Source of the DNA: Hyphomicrobiales bacterium
GTDB taxonomy: Bacteria; Pseudomonadota; Alphaproteobacteria; Rhizobiales; Aestuariivirgaceae
Direction: 5' to 3'
DNA: 12,011 nucleotides
NCBI GenBank assembly: GCA_026987255.1
Contig: JALSNA010000236.1
Span: forward strand, 1-12,011
Shown piece after piece: positions 1-7,214 of the stretch. Numbering within the stretch: position 1 is the first letter of the stretch; every line of letters starts with the position of its first letter. The notes under the pieces are model-generated. The model was not told the DNA's origin, ran no database searches, and saw only the letters and a program-made list of their open reading frames with translations. The position numbers were made by a program, and so were the translations under genes.

Positions 1-126
1 GGCCTCCAGCGTGGTCAGGTCCACCACCCGGAACTCGTGCGGCAGCCAGCGCTGGTCGATGATCTGGACCTTGCCACTGTCATCATTGAACCAGATCGAG
101 CGATAATGTGTGCCGTTGACTTTCAT
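1..126 (-). CDS. mtnA: S-methyl-5-thioribose-1-phosphate isomerase, N-terminal part (cut by window edge)
   Basis: Only the first 42 codons are present; the gene runs off the left edge. The visible protein starts MKVNGTHYRSIW and continues through a stretch with IIDQ and LPHEF, the usual N-terminus of MtnA. MtnA converts 5-methylthioribose 1-phosphate to methylthioribulose 1-phosphate in the cytoplasm, the step directly after MtnK in methionine salvage and in the DHAP shunt. The ATG at 126 overlaps the mtnK stop codon by four bases (ATGA), so the two are translationally coupled. A good ribosome-binding site, AAGGGAG, lies about 8 bases before the start, inside the end of mtnK. The catalytic residues lie outside the window, so the call rests on the N-terminus and the mtnK neighbour. 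Confidence 0.88.
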   Translation of the reverse strand, partial: MKVNGTHYRSIWFNDDSGKVQIIDQRWLPHEFRVVDLTTLEA

Positions 127-1400
127 GACAGTGTCTCCCTTGCGATGAGCCGGGCAAGATCCAGCACCTGCCCCATTTGCCCCATGCGGGCGCGATTGAC
201 GACAATCTGGCGGCCGAACTCCAGCCCGCGCGCCTCGCAAGAGGCACGCATGTCGTCATCCTTGATGGTGTCATATTCGGCGATATGGGCCAGCCCCAGG
301 GTGCGCCGGTGCATCTCCACGCCGCAAAATCCCAGCATGTCGCGCCAGATTGCGTCCAGCCTGTGTCCCAGCGCCTGTTCCGCCGCCAGCGGCTGGTTCT
401 GATCCTCGTAAAGCTCCCTGCGATAGAGAATGCCGTTGCGCTCGCTGCGCCACAGGCGCGAGAACTCCGAGACGAATACCTCCCAGATTTCGGCGATGAC
501 ATCGAGAATCCATTCCTGATAGTCCGTGCGCGCTCCGGGCTTTTCCGCATGTCCGGGCTGGGCATAATAGGCCATGAAGAAATTGGCCAGCAGCATGCCG
601 GTATCGAAGCCCATGGGTCCATAAAGGGCAAATTCCGGATCGATGATCTTCGTCTCGTCATCGGTAACCATTACCGACCCGGTGTGCAAATCGCCATGCA
701 GCAGGGTTTCGGCATTGTTGGCGAAGGCCGCCTTCAGATGCTGGGCCTCCACCTTCAGATCCACATCGGCGCGCAAACTGGCGACGATCCCGTCCAGCTG
801 CGGCGAGGTATGATGGTTCATTTCGGCATCGAAATAGGGATCGGTGAAAACCAGCGTTTCGGTAATGTCGCACAGCTCCACGTTGCCGGCGAAAAGCGCC
901 ACGTCCGCCTTGCGCTTTGCCGTGTCCATGTGCAGATCGGAGCCGCGAAAGGCGGTGCGGGCGCAAAACAGGCCAAGGGCTTGCGCCAGGGTCTGATGCC
1001 TGCGGCCCTCCATGAGATACTTGCGCAAGATGACATGCGGTGTGAAGAATTGCATGGCGATGAGCGCCTGATCCTCATCGAAGTGATAGACCTCGGGCAC
1101 CGATCCCGGATCGCGCCGGGCCTGGCGGATCAGGGCGTGATACTCGAAAAAGGCCCGCTTGAGCGGCAAGGGCCAGCTGTCTCCCACCAGCCGCACGTAT
1201 GGCAGCGCCTGCTTGACGATGATGGTATCCCTTGGACCTTCGACGATGAACACCAGGTTGAGATTGCCATCGCCCACCTCGCGCGCCGACCAGTCCGCCG
1301 GCGCACCGCCAAGCCGCTGCGCAATGGCGCCGATGGATCCCAGTCGTGCAGGCAGGGTTTCCGTGGTCAAAGGCTCGTAGGCCTGACTGGTCGCGCTCAT
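123..1400 (-). CDS. mtnK: 5-methylthioribose kinase
   Basis: ATP-dependent kinase that phosphorylates C1 of 5-methylthioribose (in some bacteria also 5-deoxyribose), a cytoplasmic step recycling the by-products of polyamine and SAM metabolism. The 425-residue protein has the aminoglycoside-phosphotransferase fold signatures in MtnK form: a nucleotide loop with GDGNLN (43-48), a lysine in IVKQA (63), the catalytic loop HGDLHTGS (235-242), and the metal-binding DPEF (254-257) followed by YGPMGFDTG. The frame stays open upstream to 1493. I chose the ATG at 1400 because AGAGGGG sits 7 bases before it and the upstream residues do not resemble the family; well-known MtnKs are near 400 residues. The stop overlaps the mtnA start (ATGA). 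A candidate promoter lies at 1465-1493. The gene is divergent from an ABC importer operon that probably feeds it. Confidence 0.95.
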   Translation of the reverse strand: MSATSQAYEPLTTETLPARLGSIGAIAQRLGGAPADWSAREVGDGNLNLVFIVEGPRDTIIVKQALPYVRLVGDSWPLPLKRAFFEYHALIRQARRDPGSVPEVYHFDEDQALIAMQFFTPHVILRKYLMEGRRHQTLAQALGLFCARTAFRGSDLHMDTAKRKADVALFAGNVELCDITETLVFTDPYFDAEMNHHTSPQLDGIVASLRADVDLKVEAQHLKAAFANNAETLLHGDLHTGSVMVTDDETKIIDPEFALYGPMGFDTGMLLANFFMAYYAQPGHAEKPGARTDYQEWILDVIAEIWEVFVSEFSRLWRSERNGILYRRELYEDQNQPLAAEQALGHRLDAIWRDMLGFCGVEMHRRTLGLAHIAEYDTIKDDDMRASCEARGLEFGRQIVVNRARMGQMGQVLDLARLIARETLS

Positions 1401-1464
1401 GAGACTACCCCTCTTTGTGCATGGATGGCCGCGCCATGGCGGACGCGCAGGATCTTGCGCCGCA

Positions 1465-1493
1465 ATCATCCTGATAATTTCGGCATTTGTCAA
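1465..1493 (-). promoter_or_regulatory. candidate sigma70-type promoter of mtnK-mtnA
   Basis: Read on the minus strand, a perfect -35 TTGACA (1493-1488) is followed by exactly 17 bases and a GATGAT -10 (1470-1465; four of six matches to TATAAT). Transcription would start near 1458, leaving a leader of about 58 bases before the mtnK ATG. The -35 box lies inside the palindrome at 1489-1504. This is a pattern match only; no start site is known. Confidence 0.5.
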
Positions 1494-1504
1494 TCTGCAT
1501 TGAC
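1489..1504. promoter_or_regulatory. palindrome shared by two divergent -35 boxes; candidate operator
   Basis: GTCAATCTGCATTGAC is a perfect 6-base inverted repeat around a 4-base centre. Each arm ends in an outward-facing TTGAC, so the palindrome provides the -35 boxes of the mtnK promoter (minus) and of the ABC promoter (plus). It could be the operator of a dimeric regulator controlling both operons, or merely the by-product of two abutting -35 boxes. No regulator gene is visible nearby. Confidence 0.45.
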
Positions 1505-1528
1505 TTTTGGCGGAAAATGCCCTTAGCT
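1500..1528 (+). promoter_or_regulatory. candidate promoter of the ABC importer operon
   Basis: TTGACT (1500-1505, five of six -35 matches) is followed after 17 to 18 bases by TTAGCT or TAGCTT, a poor -10. Transcription would begin near 1535, only about 20 bases before the GTG start at 1556. The strong -35 and weak -10 suggest that an activator is needed, or that the real -10 is shifted. The -35 overlaps the palindrome at 1489-1504. Confidence 0.35.
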
Positions 1529-1555
1529 TTTCATCTGCGAACGGGAGGAGTGCGC

Positions 1556-3067
1556 GTGACCGGCAATGCCATCGACATCCGTGACCTGACCAAGGCTTTC
1601 GGCGCCAACCGGGTGCTGCGCGGCGTCAACCTGTCATTGCCGGCCGGCAAGGTCACCGTGCTGATGGGCGCCAATGGCGCGGGCAAGTCCACATTGGTAA
1701 AGGTTCTCTCCGGCGTTCACCGGCGCGATGGCGGTGAAATTCACCTTTTCGGCAAGCCCTATGACCCGGTCAGCCCTTCAGCCGCCATGGCGCAAGGTGT
1801 GGTCACGGTGCACCAGTCGATCAACGACGGCGTCATTCCCGATCTCGATGTGGCCGCCAATCTCATGCTGGACGAGCTGGCCCGCCCGGGCAGCGGATTC
1901 TTCTACAACCGCCGCAAGGTGCGCGCCCAGGCACGCGAAATCGCCGCCCGTATCGGTCTGGACGTGGACATCGCAAGGCCCGTCAGCGAGTTGCCCCTTG
2001 CAGAGCGCCAGCTGGTGGCCATCGCCCGCGCCATGGCCCACAAGCCGAAACTGCTCATCCTCGACGAGCCCACTTCTTCTCTTTCCGCCGCCGAGGCCCA
2101 AAGGCTCTTTGCCCTGGTGGAGCGGCTGCGCGATTCCGGCGTGGCCATTCTCTACATCTCGCACCGCATGTCCGACATCCGCCGCCTGGCGGACCGCATC
2201 ATCTCCATGCGTGACGGCGTCATCGCCGGCGTTTTCGAGGAAACACCGCTCGACTACGAAGGCGCCGTCAACGCCATGCTCGGCCATGGTCTGACCAGTA
2301 TCGAGCTGACCGTCCAGCCCGCAGGCAAGACGGTTCTGGAGCTGCGCGACATGCGCCTGAAGCCCGCCTCCCGGCCCTTTTCCCTTGCCTTGCGGGAGAA
2401 CGAGATCACCGCGATCACCGGGCTGGTCGGAGCAGGCAAGACCCTGCTGGCCAATATCATCTTCGGGCTGGAGCGCCCCCATGCCGGACGCATGTATCTC
2501 GATGGCCGCCCCCATGAACCGGCCTCAGCCGGCCAGGCCGTGCAACGCGGCATATTCATGTGTCCCAAGGACCGCGCCAGCAACGCCGTCTTCGCCGATT
2601 TCGACATTACCCGCAACATCACCCTGCCTTTCGTCGGCCGCTATGCGCCCTTCGCCGCTTTCATCAACACCCGCCGCGAGCGCCAGAAGGCCAGACAGAT
2701 GATCGAGACCCTCTCCATCGTCTGCCAGTCGGAACGCGACAACATCATGACCCTCTCCGGCGGCAACCAGCAAAAGGTCATGGTGGCCCGCTGGCTCAGC
2801 GAACCGCCCAGGGTGCTGGTGCTGGACGAGCCCTTTCAGGGCGTCGATATCAAGGCGCGCCGCGACATCGGCGAAAAGATCCGCGCCACGGCGCAGGCAC
2901 GCGCCACCCTGGTTCTCGTTTCGGAAATGGACGAGGCGCTGGAGGTGGCCGACCGCATCATCGTCATGAGCGATCACACCATTGCCGGGGATCACGTCAA
3001 TCACCAGCCGGATCTGGATCTCATTCTGGCCCAGGTGGCCGGCAATGCCGCCGCTCCGGCGGCTTGA
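1556..3067 (+). CDS. sugar ABC transporter, double ATP-binding subunit (RbsA type)
   Basis: Cytoplasmic ATPase of a ribose-type (CUT2) importer, with two nucleotide-binding domains fused in 503 residues, the normal size. Domain 1: Walker A GANGAGKS (38-45), signature-like LPLAERQ (146-152) and Walker B LLILDEP (166-172). Domain 2: Walker A GLVGAGKT (289-296), full signature LSGGNQQ (from 400) and Walker B VLVLDEP (420-426). The non-canonical first signature is usual for this family. I chose GTG 1556 because GGGAGGAG ends 5 bases before it and the family N-terminus (an IDIRDLTKAFG-like strand) follows at once. In-frame codons continue upstream to 1487 but would cover the promoter and have no ribosome-binding site. 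It is the first gene of an operon with the permease, binding protein and a mutarotase, divergent from mtnK. The substrate cannot be read from the ATPase; 5-methylthioribose is inferred from context. Confidence 0.93.
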   Translation: MTGNAIDIRDLTKAFGANRVLRGVNLSLPAGKVTVLMGANGAGKSTLVKVLSGVHRRDGGEIHLFGKPYDPVSPSAAMAQGVVTVHQSINDGVIPDLDVAANLMLDELARPGSGFFYNRRKVRAQAREIAARIGLDVDIARPVSELPLAERQLVAIARAMAHKPKLLILDEPTSSLSAAEAQRLFALVERLRDSGVAILYISHRMSDIRRLADRIISMRDGVIAGVFEETPLDYEGAVNAMLGHGLTSIELTVQPAGKTVLELRDMRLKPASRPFSLALRENEITAITGLVGAGKTLLANIIFGLERPHAGRMYLDGRPHEPASAGQAVQRGIFMCPKDRASNAVFADFDITRNITLPFVGRYAPFAAFINTRRERQKARQMIETLSIVCQSERDNIMTLSGGNQQKVMVARWLSEPPRVLVLDEPFQGVDIKARRDIGEKIRATAQARATLVLVSEMDEALEVADRIIVMSDHTIAGDHVNHQPDLDLILAQVAGNAAAPAA

Positions 3068-3108
3068 TACGCAAACCCTCAGGGGCAATCACGGGCAAAC
3101 CACGAACC

Positions 3109-4170
3109 ATGAACGACAAGAAGCAGCAAGACGCCACCGGCATCCCGGCCGCAGGGAGGGCAAAACCGGCCCTTTCCGGCATAGATTTCGCCATCCGCTA
3201 TGGTTTTCTCATTCTCCTGGCCGGGCTGTTGATCTTCTTCTCCATGGCCACCAGCGGATTCGCCAGTCCGCGCAGCGCGGTGTTCATTTTCCAGTCGGTG
3301 GCCATCACCGGCATTCTCGCCCTTGGCGTGACCTTCACCCTGGTGGTGGACGGGTTCGACCTGTCCATCGGCTCCACCGCCACCTCGGCCCTCATGCTGT
3401 CGGCCTATGTGCTCGTGGTGTGGGAAATGAACGCCTACGTTGCCGTGGCCGCCTGTCTGGCGATGGGCGCCCTCATCGGCCTGGTCAACGGCCTGCTCAT
3501 CGTCAAGACCAAGGTGCCCGACCTGCTCGCCACCCTGGGCATGATGTTCCTGCTGGTCGGGTTGCAGCGCATACCCACCCAGGGACGCTCCATCGCCACC
3601 GGCATGCATCTGCCTGACGGATCGGTGGCCAGGGGGACCTTTCCGCCGGAGTTCCTGGCCCTGGGCCGTCACCGGCTGGATTTCTTCATTCCCGATCTCA
3701 TTCCCCTTTCCGTGGTCATCCTGGTGGTCATCGCCATCGCCGTGTGGCTGATCCTGGAGCGCACCCGCCATGGCCGGTTGATGTATGCCATAGGCTCCAA
3801 CGAGCGCGCCGCCGCCCTGGCGGGGGTCAACGTGGCCAGATACAAGATCGTCGCCTACATGATTTCCGGCGTTCTGGCTTCCATCGGCGGCATTTTGCTG
3901 GCCGCCCGTCTGGGACGCGGCGACATTGCCTCGGGCAACAATCTGCTGCTTGATTCGGTGGCCGCGGCATTGATCGGTTTTGCCGTGCTGGGCGCCGCCA
4001 AGCCCAATGCCTTCGGCACCGCCATAGGAGCACTCTTCGTCGGCATTTTGCTACAGGGGCTGACCATGATGAATGCCCCGTATTACACCCAGGATTTCGT
4101 CAAGGGCGCGGTGCTCGTCGTCGCCCTTGTTTTCACTTTCGCGCTGACTGGGCGGCGCGGAAAGCAATAG
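3109..4170 (+). CDS. sugar ABC transporter permease (RbsC type)
   Basis: Inner-membrane channel subunit of the same importer, 353 residues with about eight to ten hydrophobic segments (BPD_transp_2 family). The family hallmark DGFDLSIGS is at 81-89, matching the GGxDLSxGS of ribose-type permeases. A cytoplasmic loop beginning AIGSNERAAALAGVN (227-241), followed by VARYK, is the region expected to contact the ATPase. The first 25 or so residues form a hydrophilic, lysine-rich cytoplasmic tail. The ATG at 3109 lies 41 bases after the ATPase stop. Its ribosome-binding site is weak, so translation may depend on coupling; no better in-frame start is visible. The stop overlaps the strong ribosome-binding site of the next gene. 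Family membership is clear; substrate is not. Confidence 0.92.
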   Translation: MNDKKQQDATGIPAAGRAKPALSGIDFAIRYGFLILLAGLLIFFSMATSGFASPRSAVFIFQSVAITGILALGVTFTLVVDGFDLSIGSTATSALMLSAYVLVVWEMNAYVAVAACLAMGALIGLVNGLLIVKTKVPDLLATLGMMFLLVGLQRIPTQGRSIATGMHLPDGSVARGTFPPEFLALGRHRLDFFIPDLIPLSVVILVVIAIAVWLILERTRHGRLMYAIGSNERAAALAGVNVARYKIVAYMISGVLASIGGILLAARLGRGDIASGNNLLLDSVAAALIGFAVLGAAKPNAFGTAIGALFVGILLQGLTMMNAPYYTQDFVKGAVLVVALVFTFALTGRRGKQ

Positions 4171-4182
4171 GGAGGATACGCC

Positions 4183-5232
4183 ATGAAACTCACACGCAGA
4201 ACCTTGCTCAAACTGACCGGCGGCATGACAGCCGCGGCCGCCTTCGGCCCTTCGGCCTTTGCCGGCGGCATGCCTGCCCCCTTCGACAAGCCGGGCGTCA
4301 AGATCGCGCTTGTGCGCTACCTTTCGACGGGTGATTTCTTCCAGGCTTACCTGTCCGGCGTGGAAGCCCAGGCCAAGGCCTTGAAAGCCGATTTGCATGT
4401 TTTCGATTCCCGCCAGGATGCCGCCTTGCAGGCCGACATGATGGACCAGGCCATTGCCCTGGGCGTGAAGGGCATTGTCGTCCAGCATGGCCTGACCGAA
4501 TCCATGCAGGCAGCCGTCAAGCGCGCTTTGGATGCCGGCATCAAGGTGGTGGCCTTCGATGTCAACGTGAAGAATCCCCAGGTGCCGCAAGTCGAGCAGT
4601 CCGACCGCGATCTGGCCCGCCTGGCCCTGGAGCAGGCCATCCGCGACAATGGCGAATCGTTCAAGGCCGGATATGTCTATGTGCCCGGCATCGCCCCGCT
4701 CGACCGCCGCGATGAAACCTGGCAGAAGTTCAAGAAGAAATATCCGGGCATCCAGGAAGTGGCCCAGTTCGGCACCCTGGACAATCCCATCGCCAATTCT
4801 GTTGCCAACCAGGCGCGTTCGGTGTTGCAGGCCCATCCGGATATCACTGTCATGTTCGCGCCCTATGACGAGTTCGCCAAGGGGGTGAAAATCGCCGTGG
4901 ACGAAGCCGGTCTGAACAAGCAGATCAAGATCTATTCGGCCGATGTCTCCACCGCCGACATTTCCGCCATGCGCGAAAAGGACAGCGCCTGGGCGGCCAC
5001 GGCAGCCACCAACCCGGCCGTTGTCGGCGAGGTCTCCGTGCGCGCCCTGGCCATGCTGCTGGCGGGCGAGGATCCGGGCCACAACGTGATCATTCCACCC
5101 ACCCTGATCACCCGGAAATTCCTCAACGACAACGACATCAGGAACATGGAGGACCTGGCGAAGAAGATGCCGCAGTTCGCCCATGCCGATGTCGCCGTGC
5201 CCAAGTGGATGCCCCTGCCGCCGCGCGGCTGA
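4183..5232 (+). CDS. sugar ABC transporter substrate-binding protein with Tat-like signal
   Basis: Periplasmic sugar-binding protein of the Peripla_BP_4 (ribose-binding-like) type, 349 residues. The signal begins MKLTRRTLLK: TRRTLLK (4-10) resembles the twin-arginine motif (S/T)RRxFLK, followed by a mildly hydrophobic stretch and a likely cleavage after AFA (25-27). The mature part has alternating strand-helix segments of a two-lobed binding protein, such as VKIALVRYLSTGDFF, GIVVQHGLTESMQ and VVAFDVNV. Start ATG 4183 follows AGGGAGGA, which overlaps the permease stop; spacing between the genes is 12 bases. It delivers substrate to the permease. Which sugar is bound is unknown; with mtnK-mtnA next door, a 5-modified ribose is the leading guess. 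Export by Tat is a motif-based inference; the Sec route remains possible. Confidence 0.9.
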   Translation: MKLTRRTLLKLTGGMTAAAAFGPSAFAGGMPAPFDKPGVKIALVRYLSTGDFFQAYLSGVEAQAKALKADLHVFDSRQDAALQADMMDQAIALGVKGIVVQHGLTESMQAAVKRALDAGIKVVAFDVNVKNPQVPQVEQSDRDLARLALEQAIRDNGESFKAGYVYVPGIAPLDRRDETWQKFKKKYPGIQEVAQFGTLDNPIANSVANQARSVLQAHPDITVMFAPYDEFAKGVKIAVDEAGLNKQIKIYSADVSTADISAMREKDSAWAATAATNPAVVGEVSVRALAMLLAGEDPGHNVIIPPTLITRKFLNDNDIRNMEDLAKKMPQFAHADVAVPKWMPLPPRG

Positions 5233-5264
5233 AGCACCAATCCACATCCATGAACAGGTCAAAT

Positions 5265-5290
5265 GGAGGCGGGGGGAAACTCCCGCCTCT
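5265..5290 (+). promoter_or_regulatory. stable GAAA-loop hairpin between binding protein and mutarotase genes
   Basis: GAGGCGGG (5266-5273) pairs perfectly with CCCGCCTC (5282-5289). It is extended inward by a G-U and a G-C pair to a GAAA tetraloop (5276-5279), and outward by a G-U pair. It starts 33 bases after the binding-protein stop and ends 20 bases before the next start. The short TCTTTC after it is not a strong U-tract. It is more likely a processing, stabilising or partial-termination element, giving more binding protein than mutarotase, than a full terminator. Confidence 0.6.
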
Positions 5291-5310
5291 TTCATCGAGG
5301 AGAAAAGATC

Positions 5311-5772
5311 ATGCTGCACGGAATCGACCCGCGCGTTACCCCCCGGTTGATGGATGTGCTCATGCGCATGGGTCACGGTGATGAACTGGCCGTGGTGGAT
5401 GCCAATTTCCCTGCCCATGCCCTTGCCGCCAGGACCACCGCCACCTCTCCGGTGGAGCTGCCCGGCCTGGATGCGCCGCAAGCAATCGCCCTGATCCTCC
5501 AGCTCATGCCACTGGATGCCTTCAGCGAGACCTGCTTTCTGCGCATGGAAATGGACGATGGGCCCGATGCCTCAGGGCCGGTTCACGAGCAGGCCCTGGC
5601 CGCCGCCTTGCCGCACATTCCGCAAGGCTCACAGGCAGGCTCCATCGCCCGGCAGGATTTCTATTCCCGTGCGCGGCGCGCCTTCGCCATCGTCCGCGTT
5701 TCGGAAGAGCGCCCCTATGGCTGTTTTCTGTTGCGCAAGGGAGTCATTCTGAAGGACTCCCGGAAAGCTTGA
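5311..5772 (+). CDS. RbsD/FucU-family sugar mutarotase (FucU-like)
   Basis: Cytoplasmic enzyme family that interconverts sugar anomers or ring forms after uptake. The 153-residue protein resembles FucU more than RbsD: MGHGDELAVVDANFPAH (20-36) matches the FucU pattern MGHGDE...DAxFPAH and carries the conserved histidine (H22) and aspartate (D30). The C-terminal part has FYSRARRAFAIV and then PYGCFLLRKGV (135-145). Where RbsD and FucU, as I recall them, have Tyr-x-Asn, this protein has Tyr-Gly-Cys (Y136, C138), which may change specificity. I chose ATG 5311 because GAGGAGA lies just upstream; an earlier in-frame ATG at 5263 would translate through the hairpin and add residues unlike the family. 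It is the last gene of the importer operon. The substrate is probably the imported sugar; fucose itself is not implied, since no fucose catabolic gene is present. Confidence 0.88.
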   Translation: MLHGIDPRVTPRLMDVLMRMGHGDELAVVDANFPAHALAARTTATSPVELPGLDAPQAIALILQLMPLDAFSETCFLRMEMDDGPDASGPVHEQALAAALPHIPQGSQAGSIARQDFYSRARRAFAIVRVSEERPYGCFLLRKGVILKDSRKA

Positions 5773-5906
5773 AAGCCATCTTGCCCGGCCGGTTATTCAT
5801 CCTCCCGCTTAGGCTGGCGCTTTGGTTCCGGGATTCACGAAGGGGCTGTCACAGATGGAACGGTTTGCCGCAAGGATGGCCGAAGCACGTTTTGTGCAAA
5901 CTTCGT
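5773..5906. other. 134-base gap between convergent mutarotase and lysA genes
   Basis: No gene is supported here. The gap lies between two convergent genes, so a terminator is expected, but no stem with a U-tract was found. The clearest structure is CGAAGCAC pairing with GTGC and TTCG at 5881-5905 with a small bulge; it belongs to repeat copy A. On the minus strand it follows the lysA stop directly, so it may serve as a weak, U-poor terminator or 3' end structure. Confidence 0.4.
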
Positions 5907-5922
5907 TCATGGGTTCCTGACC
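5885..5922. repeat. dispersed hairpin repeat, copy A (overlaps lysA stop)
   Basis: The order GCACG, 4 bases, GTGCAAA, CTTCG, TTCATGGGTTC, C, TGACC is shared with copy B at 7695-7726 in the same orientation. Copy A differs by the extra CTTCG, an extra C and the 4-base loop. About 28 positions match in register. The right half covers the lysA stop codon (5907-5909) and the last few lysA codons. GCAC and GTGC form a small stem. Confidence 0.45.
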
Positions 5923-7184
5923 TGCCATGGCGCGAGTTTGTCCAGCGCGACGATCTGCTCCGCGTCCAGACGCGGGCGCACCACGGCAAAATCCCCGCCG
6001 CGCACCAGCACTTCCGGAACCAGCGGCCGGGTGTTGTAGGTGCCCGATTGCACCGCCCCATAGGCCCCGGCTGTCATCACCGCGACGAGATCGCCGCGCG
6101 CCAGCGGCGGCAGCATGCGCGCCCGGGCCATGTAATCGCCCGTCTCGCACACCGGGCCCACCACGTCGGCCTGTGCCAGTGGCGCATCCGGGGCCGGTTC
6201 CTTCACCGGCCGGATATGGTGAAAGGCCTCGTAAAGGGTCGGCCGGATGAGATCGTTCATGCCCAGATCGGTGATGATGAAGGTGTGCCCCTCCTCGCGC
6301 TTGACATAGATCACCCGCCCCACCAGCACCCCGGCATTGCCCGCGATCAGCCGTCCCGGCTCAATGACATATTCCACATCCAAAGACCCCAGAACCCGCT
6401 CCACCATGGCCGCATATTCCTCCGGTGGCGGCGGGATGTCGTTGTCTCCGTGATAGGGCACGCCCAGCCCCCCGCCCAGATCCACGTGGCGGATGGCAAT
6501 GCCGGCCTTGCGCAGATCCTCCACCAGCGCCGCCATGCGGCCAAAGGCGGCCTCGAAGGGCGCCAGGGTGGTGATCTGGCTGCCGATGTGCATGTCCACC
6601 CCGCGCACCGCGATCCCCGGCAGGGCAGCAGCTTCGGCATAGACCTGGCGTGCCCTGGCATAGCTTATGCCGAACTTGTCGGCCTTGCGCCCGGTGTTGA
6701 TTTTTTCATGGGTGCCCGCGTCCACGTCGGGATTGACGCGGATGGAGACCGGGGCCGTCTTGCCCATCTCCTGCGCCACTTCGGAAAGGCGGTGCAACTC
6801 GGGAACCGATTCGACGTTGAAACAGCGGATGCCATGATCCAGGGCGGCGCGCATTTCCTCGTCCGTCTTGCCCACGCCGGAAAAGACGATGCGCCCGCCC
6901 GGCACCTCCAGCGCCTTTGCCCTGGCCAGCTCGCCACCGGAGACGATGTCCAGCCCCGCGCCCAGATCCGTCAGCAGCTTGAGCACCGCCTGGTTGGAAT
7001 TGGCCTTCATGGCATAGCACACCAGATGCGGCCATTTGGAAAAGGCGGCATCGAAGACCTGAAAATGCCGCGTCAGGGTGGCCGCCGAATAGGCATAGAA
7101 AGGCGTGCCCACCTCATCGGCAATGCGCGCCAGCGAAACATCCTCGGCGTGCAGCACGCCATCCTTGTAATCGAAAAAATCCAT
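5907..7184 (-). CDS. lysA: diaminopimelate decarboxylase
   Basis: PLP-dependent enzyme that decarboxylates meso-diaminopimelate to L-lysine, the last step of lysine synthesis, in the cytoplasm. The 425-residue length is normal. The N-terminal alanine-racemase-like barrel has the PLP lysine in YAMKAN (K60), then GLDIVSGGEL, RVNPDVDAGTHEKINTG with KFGI, HIGSQ, the phosphate-binding GGGLG, and EPGR. The C-terminal domain has the active-site CETGD (C346), followed by GAYGAVQSGTYN. Start ATG 7184 is preceded by TTGAGGA at good spacing. The gene lies 30 bases downstream of a small LptM-like lipoprotein gene, a conserved pairing in Proteobacteria, and is probably co-transcribed with it. Its 3' end lies within a short repeat. 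Confidence 0.97.
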   Translation of the reverse strand: MDFFDYKDGVLHAEDVSLARIADEVGTPFYAYSAATLTRHFQVFDAAFSKWPHLVCYAMKANSNQAVLKLLTDLGAGLDIVSGGELARAKALEVPGGRIVFSGVGKTDEEMRAALDHGIRCFNVESVPELHRLSEVAQEMGKTAPVSIRVNPDVDAGTHEKINTGRKADKFGISYARARQVYAEAAALPGIAVRGVDMHIGSQITTLAPFEAAFGRMAALVEDLRKAGIAIRHVDLGGGLGVPYHGDNDIPPPPEEYAAMVERVLGSLDVEYVIEPGRLIAGNAGVLVGRVIYVKREEGHTFIITDLGMNDLIRPTLYEAFHHIRPVKEPAPDAPLAQADVVGPVCETGDYMARARMLPPLARGDLVAVMTAGAYGAVQSGTYNTRPLVPEVLVRGGDFAVVRPRLDAEQIVALDKLAPWQVRNP

Positions 7185-7214
7185 GAATCCTCAAGGAAGC
7201 CTGCGCAAAGAACG

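Noticed and set aside
146..152. Degenerate first ABC signature (LPLAERQ, protein residues of the ATPase) as a broken domain
   Set aside because: A non-canonical signature in the first nucleotide-binding domain is usual for RbsA-type double ATPases, so it is not evidence of inactivation.
177..1526. A 449-codon plus-strand frame opposite mtnK
   Set aside because: Antisense to mtnK, which carries all kinase motifs; the shadow frame has no domain and would run through the divergent promoter region.
1401..1555. SAM-type riboswitch in the mtnK/ABC intergenic region
   Set aside because: The leaders are too short (about 58 and 20 bases from the candidate starts) and I saw no paired elements of a known SAM riboswitch class.
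4051..5481. A 476-codon minus-strand frame opposite the binding-protein gene
   Set aside because: Shadow of the binding-protein and permease genes; no ribosome-binding site or recognisable motif.
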